Source: Macrotis lagotis
Lineage: Eukaryota > Chordata > Mammalia > Peramelemorphia > Peramelidae
DNA length: 64,000 bases
Assembly: GCF_037893015.1 (NCBI RefSeq)
Contig: NC_133666.1
Span: forward strand, 257,678,294 to 257,742,293
Direction: 5' to 3'
The stretch's first letter is position 1; each line of letters begins with the position of its first letter. A program made the translations under genes and the position numbers. The notes beneath the pieces are model-generated. The model made no database searches. It saw only the letters and a list, made by a program, of their open reading frames with translations, and was not told where the DNA came from. Positions 1-10,500 of the stretch are shown here, in pieces.

Positions 1-485
1 TGAAATGTGACTTTTGTAGCAAATAATCATGGATGCAGACATAGGCAGCCAAGTAATTTCCCACCCAGGAAGGGATTTGCCTAGTAGTTCAAGAGTCTGA
101 GGTTACTTGTTTTATTTTTGCCTCCATATCGTCTTACTCCAAATCAGAGCAATATTGGACACCAAAATGCAGACTGAAAGGTGGCTGTGTTCTTTATAGT
201 CTTTCGATAGAAGGGGGTACCTTCTATTTGGAGCTGACTCACCTTTAATGCCAAACTTGGATCTTTGGAACTTTAGTTTGATTTGGAGGATGCTTAAAAG
301 TTGCTGTCTTTGAAACTAGAGAAGGAGGTTTCTGACTTACACCAATGGCACAATTTCTCACAAGAAATAACAATAATAAATCTGACACATATCTTCCTAA
401 ATGTGGCAGAGGATAAGGAAAGCTGAAGTAGTAGGGTAGTGGTGACCAAACCAATCTGTTTTGTCACCTAGTCTTCTATTTCCCA
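1..485. other. unassigned non-coding sequence
   Basis: I recognise no repeat or gene here. The only open frame (minus strand, 69 codons) has no familiar motif and ends in low-complexity proline and leucine, so I treat it as chance. Confidence 0.4.
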
Positions 486-489
486 GGAT

Positions 490-655
490 TATAAGATCAT
501 AAGAGCATAGGTTTAGCATTGTAAAGGACTGGAAGGGTTATTTAATCCAAATTCTTCATTTTAAAGAAGATGAAACTGAGACTAAAAAGTGAAGCTCTTT
601 AACTAAAATCACAAAGGGAGCTGGAATTCAATATTCTTCTTTACAGTGGCAAATA
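490..655 (-). repeat. MIR-type CORE-SINE relic
   Basis: Read on the plus strand it shows the usual reversed MIR order: a 'tagagctggaagg'-like block, a block like ATTTTACAGATGAGGAAACTGAG, then the ACTTGCCCAAGGTCACA region in decayed form. It is heavily diverged, so it is an old copy. Confidence 0.7.
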
Positions 656-1139
656 TTCATTTAGCCTCTCCCTAATATCACCCCAAGAAAAATCTTCCCT
701 ATCCCTCCCTAATCCCTACTTCCCTCAATCCATTATTCTTATAGGAATCTTGTAATGCTAAAAAGCATACACTTCTTCCCATTTTTCTTCCTTTTACTTT
801 CTTTCCATTTTGTAATGCTCAACAAGACCTGATTTTCTATGAGAGGTCTCAATATCTCTGGGCAGCTCTCCAACGATGATTATCTTTTCCTTCAAACATT
901 TGATAAACAGGGACAGGAAGATGATTTAATATATCCCTTAACTCTTCTGACACTTTCAGACCTTCCTCCCATAACAACTAAGTCTCTGTCTTTAAAATTC
1001 CCTTCTTCCTGCTTATATACACATTATCATAATCATGGTCCTCTAAGACATATCTCCTCCTCTCCTTTGAATATAGATTCTCAATTCATAGTTCCTTCTA
1101 CAAATCCAATCCTGCCTCTTTCCTCTGGGTCTCCTAGTT
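656..1139. other. unassigned pyrimidine-rich sequence
   Basis: The stretch is CT-rich on the plus strand, with runs of CCCTCCCTAAT type. A 124-codon plus-strand frame starts at 839 and runs into the adjacent antisense SINE, so its C-terminal third is SINE. I see no domain in the rest and do not call it a gene. Confidence 0.4.
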
Positions 1140-1281
1140 CTTTTTCTTTTTGCAAGACAATGGGGTTAAGTGAGCTGCTCAAGGTCACACAACTAGGTAA
1201 TTATTGTGTCTGAGGCCTGATTTGAACTCAGGTCCTCCTGACTCCAGGGCCAATGCTCTAACCTCATCTTTGCTGCCCCTG
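1140..1281 (-). mobile_element. marsupial tRNA-headed CORE-SINE, antisense
   Basis: On the plus strand it reads 3' end first: TTTTTGCAAGACAATGGGG, then AAGGTCACACAACTAGGTAA, then the reversed B-box-like TTTGAACTCAGGTCC, and ends at TGCTGCCCC. This is the abundant SINE of the window, moderately diverged. Confidence 0.85.
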
Positions 1282-1359
1282 GGCATCTCACTTCTTGAAT
1301 CACTTTGATTACTAAGACTTTAGCCATAGTCTACTTCAGTCATGCAAAAGAATATGAGT

Positions 1360-1514
1360 AGGGGTGGCTATGTTGCACAGTGGATAGAGTACCAGCCTTG
1401 GAGTCTGGGGTACCTGAGTTCAAGTCCAGCCTCAGACACTTAATAATTACCTAGTTGTGTGACTTTGGGCAAGCCACTTAACCCCATTTGCCTTGTAAAA
1501 CCTAAAAAAAAAAA
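1360..1514 (+). mobile_element. marsupial tRNA-headed CORE-SINE
   Basis: It starts GGGGTGGCTATGTTGCACAG, has the B-box-like GAGTTCAAGTCC and the core TAATTACCTAGTTGTGTGAC, and ends in CCTTGTAAAACC plus an A-run. It lies in the opposite orientation to the SINE 80 bases to its left. Confidence 0.9.
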
Positions 1515-1861
1515 GGAGTATAAGTATCCCCTCCCCAATTGTCATCGAATACACACTTATGGTCATACACACAGAAACATACACACCCTTCCAGATCCAT
1601 TTAATTGAATTTGCTCTAGAAATCAGAATTACTAATTATGTCTCAGATATAAAAGGAAGTTGAACACAAATATTGAAAGCATGTTTTATTGTATAGAAAT
1701 AGAGAAAAGAAAAAAAAAGTTTGGATACAGGGGAACTCCAAATACATTTAAAAAACACTACAAATACTTAAGGCACATTTGGAATGGGTATTGTGACAAA
1801 TTAGATTGTAATGTGATTTTCACTGTGTTGATTTCAATATTCCACTAGGATTGACAATATG
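1515..1861. other. unassigned AT-rich sequence
   Basis: I see no recognisable gene or repeat. A 62-codon plus-strand frame is lysine-rich and without motif. Confidence 0.35.
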
Positions 1862-1944
1862 ATCTTTAAATTTAATTTAATTTTCAGTTTTGAATTGTTT
1901 CTCTTTACCCTTTTCTGCCCCTTGAAAGAGCAAGGAAAAAAATC

Positions 1945-1950
<6 letters not shown>

Positions 1951-1989
<39 letters not shown>
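1951..1989 (+). repeat. (TG)n microsatellite
   Basis: About 19 uninterrupted TG units. The tract lies inside the 3' UTR of the surrounding antisense L1. Confidence 0.97.
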
Positions 1990-1992
<3 letters not shown>

Positions 1993-2654
1993 GATGCAAG
2001 ATAAATTCCCACATTAGCCATATCCAAAAAAAAAAAGAATGATAAAGGTCATGCAATTTAACTTATTCTCTGAATCCATTATGCATGAATGTGTTTAGTA
2101 CATTTCATCATGAATGCTTTGAAATTATGATTGGTTACTATGGTGATCAAAGTAACTATCATTCAAAGTTGATTATGTTCACAATTTTGTTATTATTGTT
2201 AAAATTTTCTGGTGGTGTCACTTTACTTTATATCAGTTCATATACTCATTCCCAAGCTTTTAGGAAACCCTCAACTTAACTGTTACTTGCAGTTCTACAG
2301 AATTCTATCACATGTTATTACAAAGATGATTTGTTTAGCCATTCCCAAACTGTCATTCCTTCATTTTCCAATTATTTATCACCAAAAATAGAACTGTTAC
2401 AAATACTTTTTTTGTGCAAATGGGTCCATTTCTTTTTTTTTTATCTTTGTTGGGCTATAGAATAGTAACAATACTTCTGGATCGAAGGGTATGTAGTGGT
2501 TAATGATTTTGGGGCTCATTTCCAAACTGTTTTGTAGGATGATTGGTCTAGTTCACAGCTGTACCAAAAGTGCATTAATGTACCCATTTTCCTATAGTCC
2601 CTTTAGTAGTCACCATTTTTCTCTTTTTTTGTCTTTTTTAGGCAATCTTAGGAT

Positions 2655-2880
2655 AATTAGGTGGTACAGTGGATAGAATAAAAGGCCCAGAGTGAAGCCT
2701 TAGAAACTAATCAACTGAGTGACCCTGGCCAAGACACTTAACCTTGTTTACCTTTGTTTCCTCATCTGTAAAGGAACTGGAGAAAAAAATGACAAATGCC
2801 TATAGTATCTTTGTCAAGAAAGCTGCAAATGGGGTAATGAACATGAAGATATGACTAAAAAGACTGAATAGTGACAAAAA
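2655..2880 (+). mobile_element. Mar1-like CORE-SINE
   Basis: The head TTAGGTGGTACAGTGGATAG is followed by CTTTGTTTCCTCATCTGTAAA. The long tail has the order typical of Mar1-like copies: GGAGAA..AATG, a block like TATCTTTGTCAAGAAA, and ATATGACTAAAAAGACTGAA. It is inserted in the old L1 and is itself diverged. Confidence 0.8.
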
Positions 2881-4440
2881 GCCAGTCTTATGGATGTGAG
2901 ATGGTATCCAGAGCTATTTTAACTTGAATTTCCCTAATTATTTGTGATTTACATACTTTTTATGTGACTATTGATAGCTTAGATATCTTTCTCTGCAAAT
3001 TTTCTATGCATATCCTTTGACCATTTAACAAGTAGTTGTATATATAAATTGTAAATGTGACTCAGTTCTTTGTATCTTTTGAAATGAAACTTTTATTAGA
3101 GAAATTTGTTGCAAAGTTTTACGCCCTCTCCAGTTTCTTCCTTTCTGTCTAACATTGGCTATAATGATTTTTTATGCAAAAATTTTTAAATTTTATGCAA
3201 TTATAATTGCCATTTTATTTCTGGTGAACTTTTCTTTTTCTTGATAGGCTATAAATTATTCCCCCGTCTACAGAACTAACAGGAAATTTCTTCCATGTTC
3301 TACTAATTTTCTTATGATGCCTATATGATGTATTCCTTTTGAGATGATCTTGGTATATGGTGTGAGATATTGGTATACATCTAGTTTTGCCTAATTTACT
3401 TTCCAGTTTTCCCAACGAAAAAAAAATAGTGAGTTCTTGTTTCAAAATTTGTCATCCTTGCTTTATATCTGTACATTTTGCCCGTAATTATGTTCCACCA
3501 ATCAATCTCTCTATTTCCTACCAAATACCAAATTTGATGACTCAAGGTTTGGTATAATTTTGGTTCAGATACTGTGAGGCCCCTTTCAAATTATTTTTTC
3601 ATTGATACCCTTAACATTCTGGACCTTTTCTTCTTCCAAATGAGTTTTATTATGTTTCTAGCTTTACATTGTAACTAATTGGTAGTTTGACTGGTATGGC
3701 ACTGAAAAAAAATATTAATTTAGGCAGTAATATTTTTATTATTTTGATGCTATCATGAGAAATTAATATTTTTGAGTTATTTAAATGTCTTTATATGTGT
3801 GAAGAATGTATTGTAATTGTGTTCATATAGTTCCTGTGTATGATTTGATGGGTAGAGAGCCAAGTATTTCAAACTACTTAGAGTTTTCTTAAAGTGAAAT
3901 GCTTCTTTCTATTATTTCCTATTGGATTTTGTTAGTCATAACTCTGGCTGTGTTTTCTTTTAACCTACAACATTGCTAAAGTTTTTAATTGTTTAGTTTT
4001 TTAGCTAACTTTCAAGAATTCTATAGGGAAACCATAATATCATTTTTCAAAAACTGGTAGTTTCATTTTATCTTTTCCTGTCTTATATCCTTCAATTTCT
4101 TTTTTCCCTTTTTATAACTTTAACTAGCATTTCTAATATACGAAATAATGGTAGACATTTTTGCTTTACCTCTAATTTTTAGTTTATTCCCATTACAAAT
4201 AATTTTTATGCTTGATTTTAGGTAGAAACTTTTTATCATTTTTAAGGAAAGCTTCCTTTGTTCCTATATTTTAATATTGTCAAGAATTTTTTGCGTTTAC
4301 TGAAATAACCATATAAATTTGTTAGGTTTCTGATTAATATGGACAATTATCCATTTAGTTTATTTATGTTTCACTTCTTTAACTAGATCTGATAATAGGT
4401 TTAAATGATTCCTGATTTTATCCTCATTGCTGTCTCCTTG

Positions 4441-4839
4441 CATAAACTCCTTTTTTTGTGAACCCAATTTATATGAGATAATTTTTCTTTTCTTTTAACT
4501 GCTTTCTCAGTGAATTTCTCTTCTCCAGTTTTTCCAAACTTTTTTTTTGAGATCATGCATGCATAATGTAATTATATCCAGGTTCTCTGACTAATTAGAC
4601 TTTCTATAAAACATCTAGAGATGATAAAGTTCTGAGTGGCTACATGTGTCATCTATTCATCTAAAAATGTAAACAGTTTCAGTTTAACTTTAGTCTTTTA
4701 TTATTTCCCACTTTTAAAAAAACCTTCTTTTGCTTCTCTTGATTCTTCTTTTTGCATGTTAATCCTAGAACTAAAATAAAGTTCAAAGTCAAGATGTAAG
4801 CTGAAAGAAATGGCAAGGCAAAAAATTTGATGAAGGATA
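4441..4839. other. unassigned AT-rich sequence, possibly more L1
   Basis: This separates two antisense L1 pieces. Parts may be decayed L1, but I could not align any block with confidence. No gene seen. Confidence 0.35.
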
Positions 4840-5220
4840 ATTCTTTTTTTTATGAAGATATTATTTTTAAAATTTGTTTTCCAATTATATACAATAATAG
4901 TTTCTACCTATCATTTTTTGTAAGGTTTTGAATTTTATAATTTTCATCCACTCTCCTTCCTTTCTCCTTCCCCCCCAGAAGGCAGTCTGATAATCATTAC
5001 ATTGTTTTCATACTATACATTGATCAAAATTGACTGTGTTGAGAGAGAAAATAATATCCTTGAGGAGAAAATAAAATATTAGAGAAAGCAAAATTAGTAC
5101 ATAAGACAACTTTTTTTTTTAAAACTGAAAGAAATAGTTTTTGGTCTTTATTTAAAGTCCATAATTCTTTCTCTGTAGTGAGATAGTATTCTTCATTGTA
5201 GATACCCTAAAATTGTCCCT
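4840..5220 (-). mobile_element. L1 LINE 3' end fragment, antisense
   Basis: The minus strand carries the terminal L1 3' UTR: a CCCCCC-containing block, an AGAAGGCAGTCTGATAA block, CATTGATCAAAATTGA and an A-rich end. It is a severely 5'-truncated copy separate from the one upstream, because the 3' UTR order restarts. Confidence 0.75.
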
Positions 5221-5740
5221 AATTATTGCTGCATGATAATTCTTTATGGCAACAGGAATCAGAAGGAGATTCCATTAGAAACAGATGCCATCCAGCAGCT
5301 CTGACATCCATTCTTATTTGCCAGGTCACAGATCCAGGGCAGAGAGGAGCAGTTGTGAACATTGTCACTAACTGTGATAGAGAAGAAACAATTTCCAGAG
5401 ATAGATAGTAGTTTTGTGGCTCATTCTTGGTTCAGAGTGCAGCATCCTAGAACTAAGGAGATCCAATAGTTCAGTAGCTCTAAGCCCAAGAGGTTCCTAA
5501 CAATCCAATAGTGGCCAAATAAGGCAAAAGTCTCCTTAGATTTCCAATCAAAACCAAGATGATAAATACAAACCTGGCTTGGAAATATGTAAAACTCAAA
5601 CCAAGAGGGCAGTGAAGAAATCTTCTTTCCAAATCACACTACTTTGAAAACACTTAAAAGCTTTTAGGCTATCAGTCAGAGTTGTGAAAGCAGAAGAAAT
5701 ACATAAGAAGAAATACATAAGAAGACATAAGCTCAGACTA
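5221..5740. other. unassigned sequence
   Basis: No convincing repeat or gene. The sequence is slightly less AT-rich than its surroundings and has a direct repeat of AGAAGAAATACATA near 5690-5720. Confidence 0.35.
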
Positions 5741-5744
5741 GATA

Positions 5745-5860
5745 TATATACAAGGTTGAATGATTACCTATGTAATCTTGGACAAATCACTTAATATTTC
5801 CAGATCTTTGTGTATCTCATTTTATTCCCCTCTAAAATTACAGGGTCACTAGTCTTTGTT
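5745..5860 (+). repeat. MIR-type CORE-SINE relic
   Basis: It shows a degenerate MIR core: TAATCTTGGACAAATCACTTAA followed by a pyrimidine block and a decayed ATTTTA..TCTAAAATTA region. Strongly diverged. Confidence 0.55.
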
Positions 5861-6344
5861 GTTAGGTTCTAACTGATGTTAGAAAAGATTTTCTCAGAGA
5901 GCTTCAGTCATTATTGCTTAGCCAGGAGTTCCTTTTGTTGACCCAATGTTACTAAAGTTCTTTCAGAAGAGTGATTTGTTCCTTTTTGCCTGGAAAACAA
6001 TGAACTAATCATTAAAGGGATCCTATTTTCTCTGTATTTAATGTAAATCTTTATTCATTACATGCTGAATCTTGTTACAGTGAATGATGTAAAAATAAAA
6101 AAAATACTATAATGAAAATATCCCTACTTGATAACAGAATATTGCTGCCATGCTGATCTCATTACAATTAACATTAACTATCCATTCATCAGGACAAAGT
6201 GACAAAACCCCTTGCATATCCAGCATGGTGCTTGACACTGTAGAGAAAAGATGCATCCCATTAAAAAAAAGCAGGAAACAATTCAAGATAGTAATGGTCA
6301 AGTTGGAATATGGTACAGCGTCATCAGTGAGGACACAAGGAGCA
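5861..6344. other. unassigned sequence
   Basis: I could not assign it. Overlapping open frames on both strands at 6107-6466 (119 and 66 codons) lack motifs and run into an ancient repeat, so neither is called as a gene. Confidence 0.35.
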
Positions 6345-6545
6345 GATTGAATATGATGTCTTAATGTAACAGTTAAGAATTTAGAGGATAGTGAGAAAGA
6401 AAGAGATAAAGGAAGACATTGAATCAATGATGGAAGATCTTGAAAGTCAGGTAAAAGTTTAGACATGATTAAGTAGGCAATTGGAAACGTTTAAAGGTCT
6501 TTGAATCAAGGGGTAACATGATGAAGGGCATAGCCCTTCTGTTCA
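6345..6545 (+). repeat. fragment of an ancient mammal-type interspersed repeat
   Basis: The order of a purine-rich block, GATCTTGAAAGTCAGG, a GCAATTGGAAA block and GGGGTAACATGATGAAG resembles the start of the long repeat at 15.2-16.2 kb as known from other mammals. I cannot name the family. It is probably a non-coding relic. Confidence 0.4.
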
Positions 6546-6754
6546 TTAACTTTAAACACTTGAAAAATCTATTTAACTTCTTTAGGTATTAATTTCTTAA
6601 CTTAAAAGTTTCTTCATGAAATGAAGGAGTTGTACTACTCAGTTAATTGATACTTCTGTATCAATGGATGGCTAATAGCTCAGCCTATTCCTCTTCTCAC
6701 TGCAACCTACTGTGTACAACATTTTAAATATTTCATTTGTGTTCTAGGAAATAT

Positions 6755-6885
6755 TAAGAACACAATAAGATCACAGAAGTAGATCTGAATGGGACCTTAG
6801 AGTCATCTAATCTGAGTTCCTCATATACGTAAGGCAACTGAAATCTAAAGACTTGCTCAGATCATAAACAAAAAAGAAAAATTTC
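6755..6885 (-). repeat. MIR-type CORE-SINE relic
   Basis: The plus strand shows the reversed marsupial MIR 3' block (AGATCTGAATGGGACCTTAGAG..ATCTAAT), then a decayed 'aggcaactgaaatctaaagacttgctcag' region. Old copy. Confidence 0.65.
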
Positions 6886-7204
6886 AAAATTTGGCCTAAT
6901 GACTCTAAGTTTAGGACTTTTTATTATCATAAAACATGATTTAGATTATAGGTGGGGGCCTTCATAGCAACAAGCTGGTTGAGAATAGTAATTCTAGAAT
7001 TTTATTTTTGATGAAAAGTTTATACTTATTTCCCAAAATATTTCTCATCAATAAAGGAAGGTTGTATCACTGAATTAAATTACAAGAGTAACTGAAAGAC
7101 AATGATTAAGATTGTTCCTGAAGAAAACTCAATATTTATTGACACTGACAAATTCATGGAGAGAGTGATTGGATCTATCAGCCTGAACAGATCAAAAGTG
7201 CTGC

Positions 7205-7370
7205 ATTTCTACTCATAACTGTCAGAAGTGGATTGAATTCTGGTTCAATCATTTGCTGCCTCTGTGACAATGGGCAAGCCATTTAACTTCTCTGGACCTC
7301 TGTTTCCTTATTAATAAAGTGATGAGGTTAAACCAGATTTCACCTAAGTGCCTTTATATCTCTGTCCCCA
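7205..7370 (+). repeat. MIR-type CORE-SINE relic
   Basis: The core TGTGACAATGGGCAAGCCATTTAA is followed by CTGGACCTCTGTTTCC and a marsupial-type 3' block. The order and orientation match MIR. Confidence 0.75.
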
Positions 7371-7519
7371 CTTCTTGCTGTTCTTTCATTTTCACTCTGA
7401 ATGCAGTTTTTTTTGTTTAGCATTGTGATTTGCTGTTTTAAGATACATTAATAGTTGGGTCAGAATAGAGAACTGATTTACACTACCCTTTTCCCCTGTT
7501 GAATTTTGATCAGGGAAAA

Positions 7520-10500
7520 AGAGCATAATACCAAATTACTATCCAGAAAGGTTGGATCATTTCATACCTCCACTAATAATGCATTAGTGTCCCAGATTGG
7601 CCACATCCCTTTCAACATTGATCATTTTCTTTTCTGGTCATATTGGCCAATCTGAGAGATGTGATGTGGTACCTCAGAGATGCTTGAATTTACATTTCTC
7701 CAATCAGTAATGATTTAGAGCAATTTTTCATATGACTACGAATAGCTTTGATTTCCTCATCCACAAATTACTTTTGCATATCCTTTAACTATTTGTCAAT
7801 TCAGGAATGGCTCATTTTTTTTTATGAATTTGACTCAGCTCTCTAAATATTTTAGAAATTAGTGCTTTCTCAGAAACACTAGTTGTAAAAATTGTTTCCC
7901 AATTTACTACATTTCTTTTGATCTTGGTTATAGTGGTTTTGTTTGTGCAAAAGCTTTTTAATATAAGGTAATCAAAATTACCCAGTTTGTTTTAATGATT
8001 TCTCCATCTCTTCCTTGGTCATAAACTGCTTACATTTCCATAGCTCTGACAGGAAAACTACTTCTTGTTCTCCTGGTTTGTTTGCAATATTATCTTTTAT
8101 GTCTAAATCCTGAACCCATGTTGACCTTCTCTTGATATAGGGTGTGAAATGTTGGTCTAATCCAAGTTTCTGCCATACTAACTTCCAGTTTTTCCAACAG
8201 TTTTTACCAGAGAGAGTTCTTAATACAGAAGCTGGACTCTTTGGATTTATCATACATAAGATTACTGTAATCATTTCCTGCTGTCTCTTTTGTACCCAGT
8301 CTATTCCACTGATCCACCACTCTATTTCTTAGCAGTACCAGACAGTTTTGATAACTGTTGTTTTATAATATGATTTCAGATCTGGCAAGGCAAAGCCATT
8401 TTCTTTTACACATCTTCCATTAAATCCCTTGGTAGTCTTGCCTTTCTGTTTCTCCATATGAATTAAGTTACAATTTTTTTTCTAGCTCACTAAAGTAATT
8501 TTTGAAAGTTTGATTGGTAAGGAACTAAACAAGTAGTTTAATTTAGGTAAAATTTTCATTTTTATTATATTAGCTTGGCCTATTCATGAGCAGTTTATAT
8601 TTGCCCAGTTATTTAAATCTGATTTCATTTGTGTGAAAAGTATTTTATTGTTGTTTTCATTGAGTTTCTGGGTTTTTATATAGTCTGAAGTTATTTTAAA
8701 TGTGATTTCCCTTTCTAGCTCTTGCTGCTGCATCTTGCTAGTAATATATAGAAATACTGAGGATTATGTGGGTTTATTTTATATCCTGCTACTTTGCTAA
8801 CATTGCTAATTGTTTCTAGTATTTTTTGTCAGATGATTTTTTAGGGCCCTCTCGGTAAACTATCATGTCATCTTCAAAGAGTGAGGATTTTATTTCTTTT
8901 TTCCCAATTCTAACTCCTTCAATTACTTTTTCTTTTCTTATTGCTGAAGCTAACATTTCTAATACAATATTTAATGGTAGTGGTGATAACAGGAACACTT
9001 ATTTCACCCCTAATCTTATTGGGAATGACTCTGGCTTATCCACATTGCATATAATGCTTGTTGATGGTTTCAAATAGATACTGCTAATCATTCTAAGGAA
9101 CAATCCATTTATTCCTATGCTCTCTAGTGTTTTTAGTAGGAATGGGTGCTGTATTTTTTCAAAGGCTTTTTTTTAGCATCTATTGAGATAATTATATGAT
9201 TTATTAGCTTTGTTATTGATATAGCCAATTATGCACAGTTTTCCTAATATTGAACTAACTGTGTATTTCTGGGATAAATCTTGCTTGGTCATACTGTATT
9301 ATCTTAGTGGTAACTTTGCTGTAATCACTTTGCTAAGATTTTATTTAAGATTTTTGCATCCATATTCATTAGGGAAATTGGTCTATAATTTTCTTTGTCT
9401 ACTTTATCTTTTCCTGGTTTAGGTATCAGCACCATATTGGGGTCATAGAAGGAGTCAGTTAGGCAGAATTCTGTCTTCACTTATCTTTTCAAAATCTTTA
9501 TACAGAATTGGAAATAATTGTTACTTAAATTTTTATTGAATTCACACGTGAATCTATTGGTCCTGGAAATTTTTTCTTAGAGAGTTCAGTTTTGGCTTGT
9601 TGAATAATTTCTTTTTCTGTGATAGGGTTATTTAAGTATTTAATTTCTTCTTCTTTTAACCTAGGCAACTTATGCTTTTGTAAATTTTCATCTATTTCAC
9701 TTAGATTATCAAATGTATTGGGACATAGTTGGGTAAAATAGTTCTGAATTATCACTTTAATTTCCTTTTCATTGGTGAGTTCACCTTTTTCTTTTAGGGT
9801 ACTAGTAATTTGTTTTTCTTCTTTCTTTTTTAATCAAATTAAACAAAAGTTTATCCATTTTATTATTTTTTCATAAAACTATCTCTTGGTTTTCTTTATT
9901 AGTTCAATAGTTTATCTTATTTTTGATTTTTAATAATTTTTCCTTTAATTTTTAGAATTTCTAATTTGATATTTAATTGGAGATTTTTTATTTTTTCTTT
10001 AATTTTTTAAATGCATGTTTAGTTCATTAACTTCCTTTTTCTCTATTTTATTCATGTAAGTATTTAAAGTTACAATAAAGTTTCAATTACTTTTGGAAAG
10101 TTGTCTTGTTATTGTTATTTCTTAGGATGAAATCATTAATTCTAGCTATAATTTATTGTTTGATCCACTCATTTTTTAAAATGAGTTTATTTAATTTCCA
10201 AGTAATTGTAGGCCTATATCTCCAAAGCCAATTATTGCATTAAGATTTTTATTGCATTATGGTCTGAGAAGGAACTAACTATTCACTGTTTCTGCCTTTC
10301 TGCATTTCATAATGAGGTATTTATGCCCTAGTACATGGTCAAATTTTGAGCAGATGTCATGTACTGCATTAAAAAATGTATATTCCTTTCTCTCCCCATT
10401 CAGTTTTCTCCAAAAGTATACCACATTTATGTTTTCTAATCTTCTATTTACCTCCTTAACTTCCTTCTTATTTATTTTATGATTAGATTTATCTCATTCT

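Larger units (their letters stand above)
1862..4440 (-). mobile_element. old L1 LINE, 3' UTR and part of ORF2, antisense
   Basis: Read on the minus strand, this is a decayed marsupial L1. The 3' tail lies at 1862-2650, including the AGCCATTCCCAA block typical of the L1 3' UTR here. ORF2 C-terminal and reverse-transcriptase-region sequence follows to about 4.4 kb. Parallels with the L1 copies at 7.5-9.2 kb and 59.1-61.9 kb support the call. ORF2 is broken by many stops and frameshifts; the longest minus frame here is 76 codons (3215-3445). A GT microsatellite and a Mar1-like SINE sit inside it. The 5' half is missing or unrecognisable, as expected of a 5'-truncated insertion. Confidence 0.75.

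Noticed and set aside
839..1213. 124-codon plus-strand open frame
   Set aside because: Its end is antisense SINE and the rest has no motif or codon pattern of a gene.
6107..6466. 119-codon minus-strand open frame
   Set aside because: No motif, overlapped by an opposite-strand frame, and runs into an ancient repeat.
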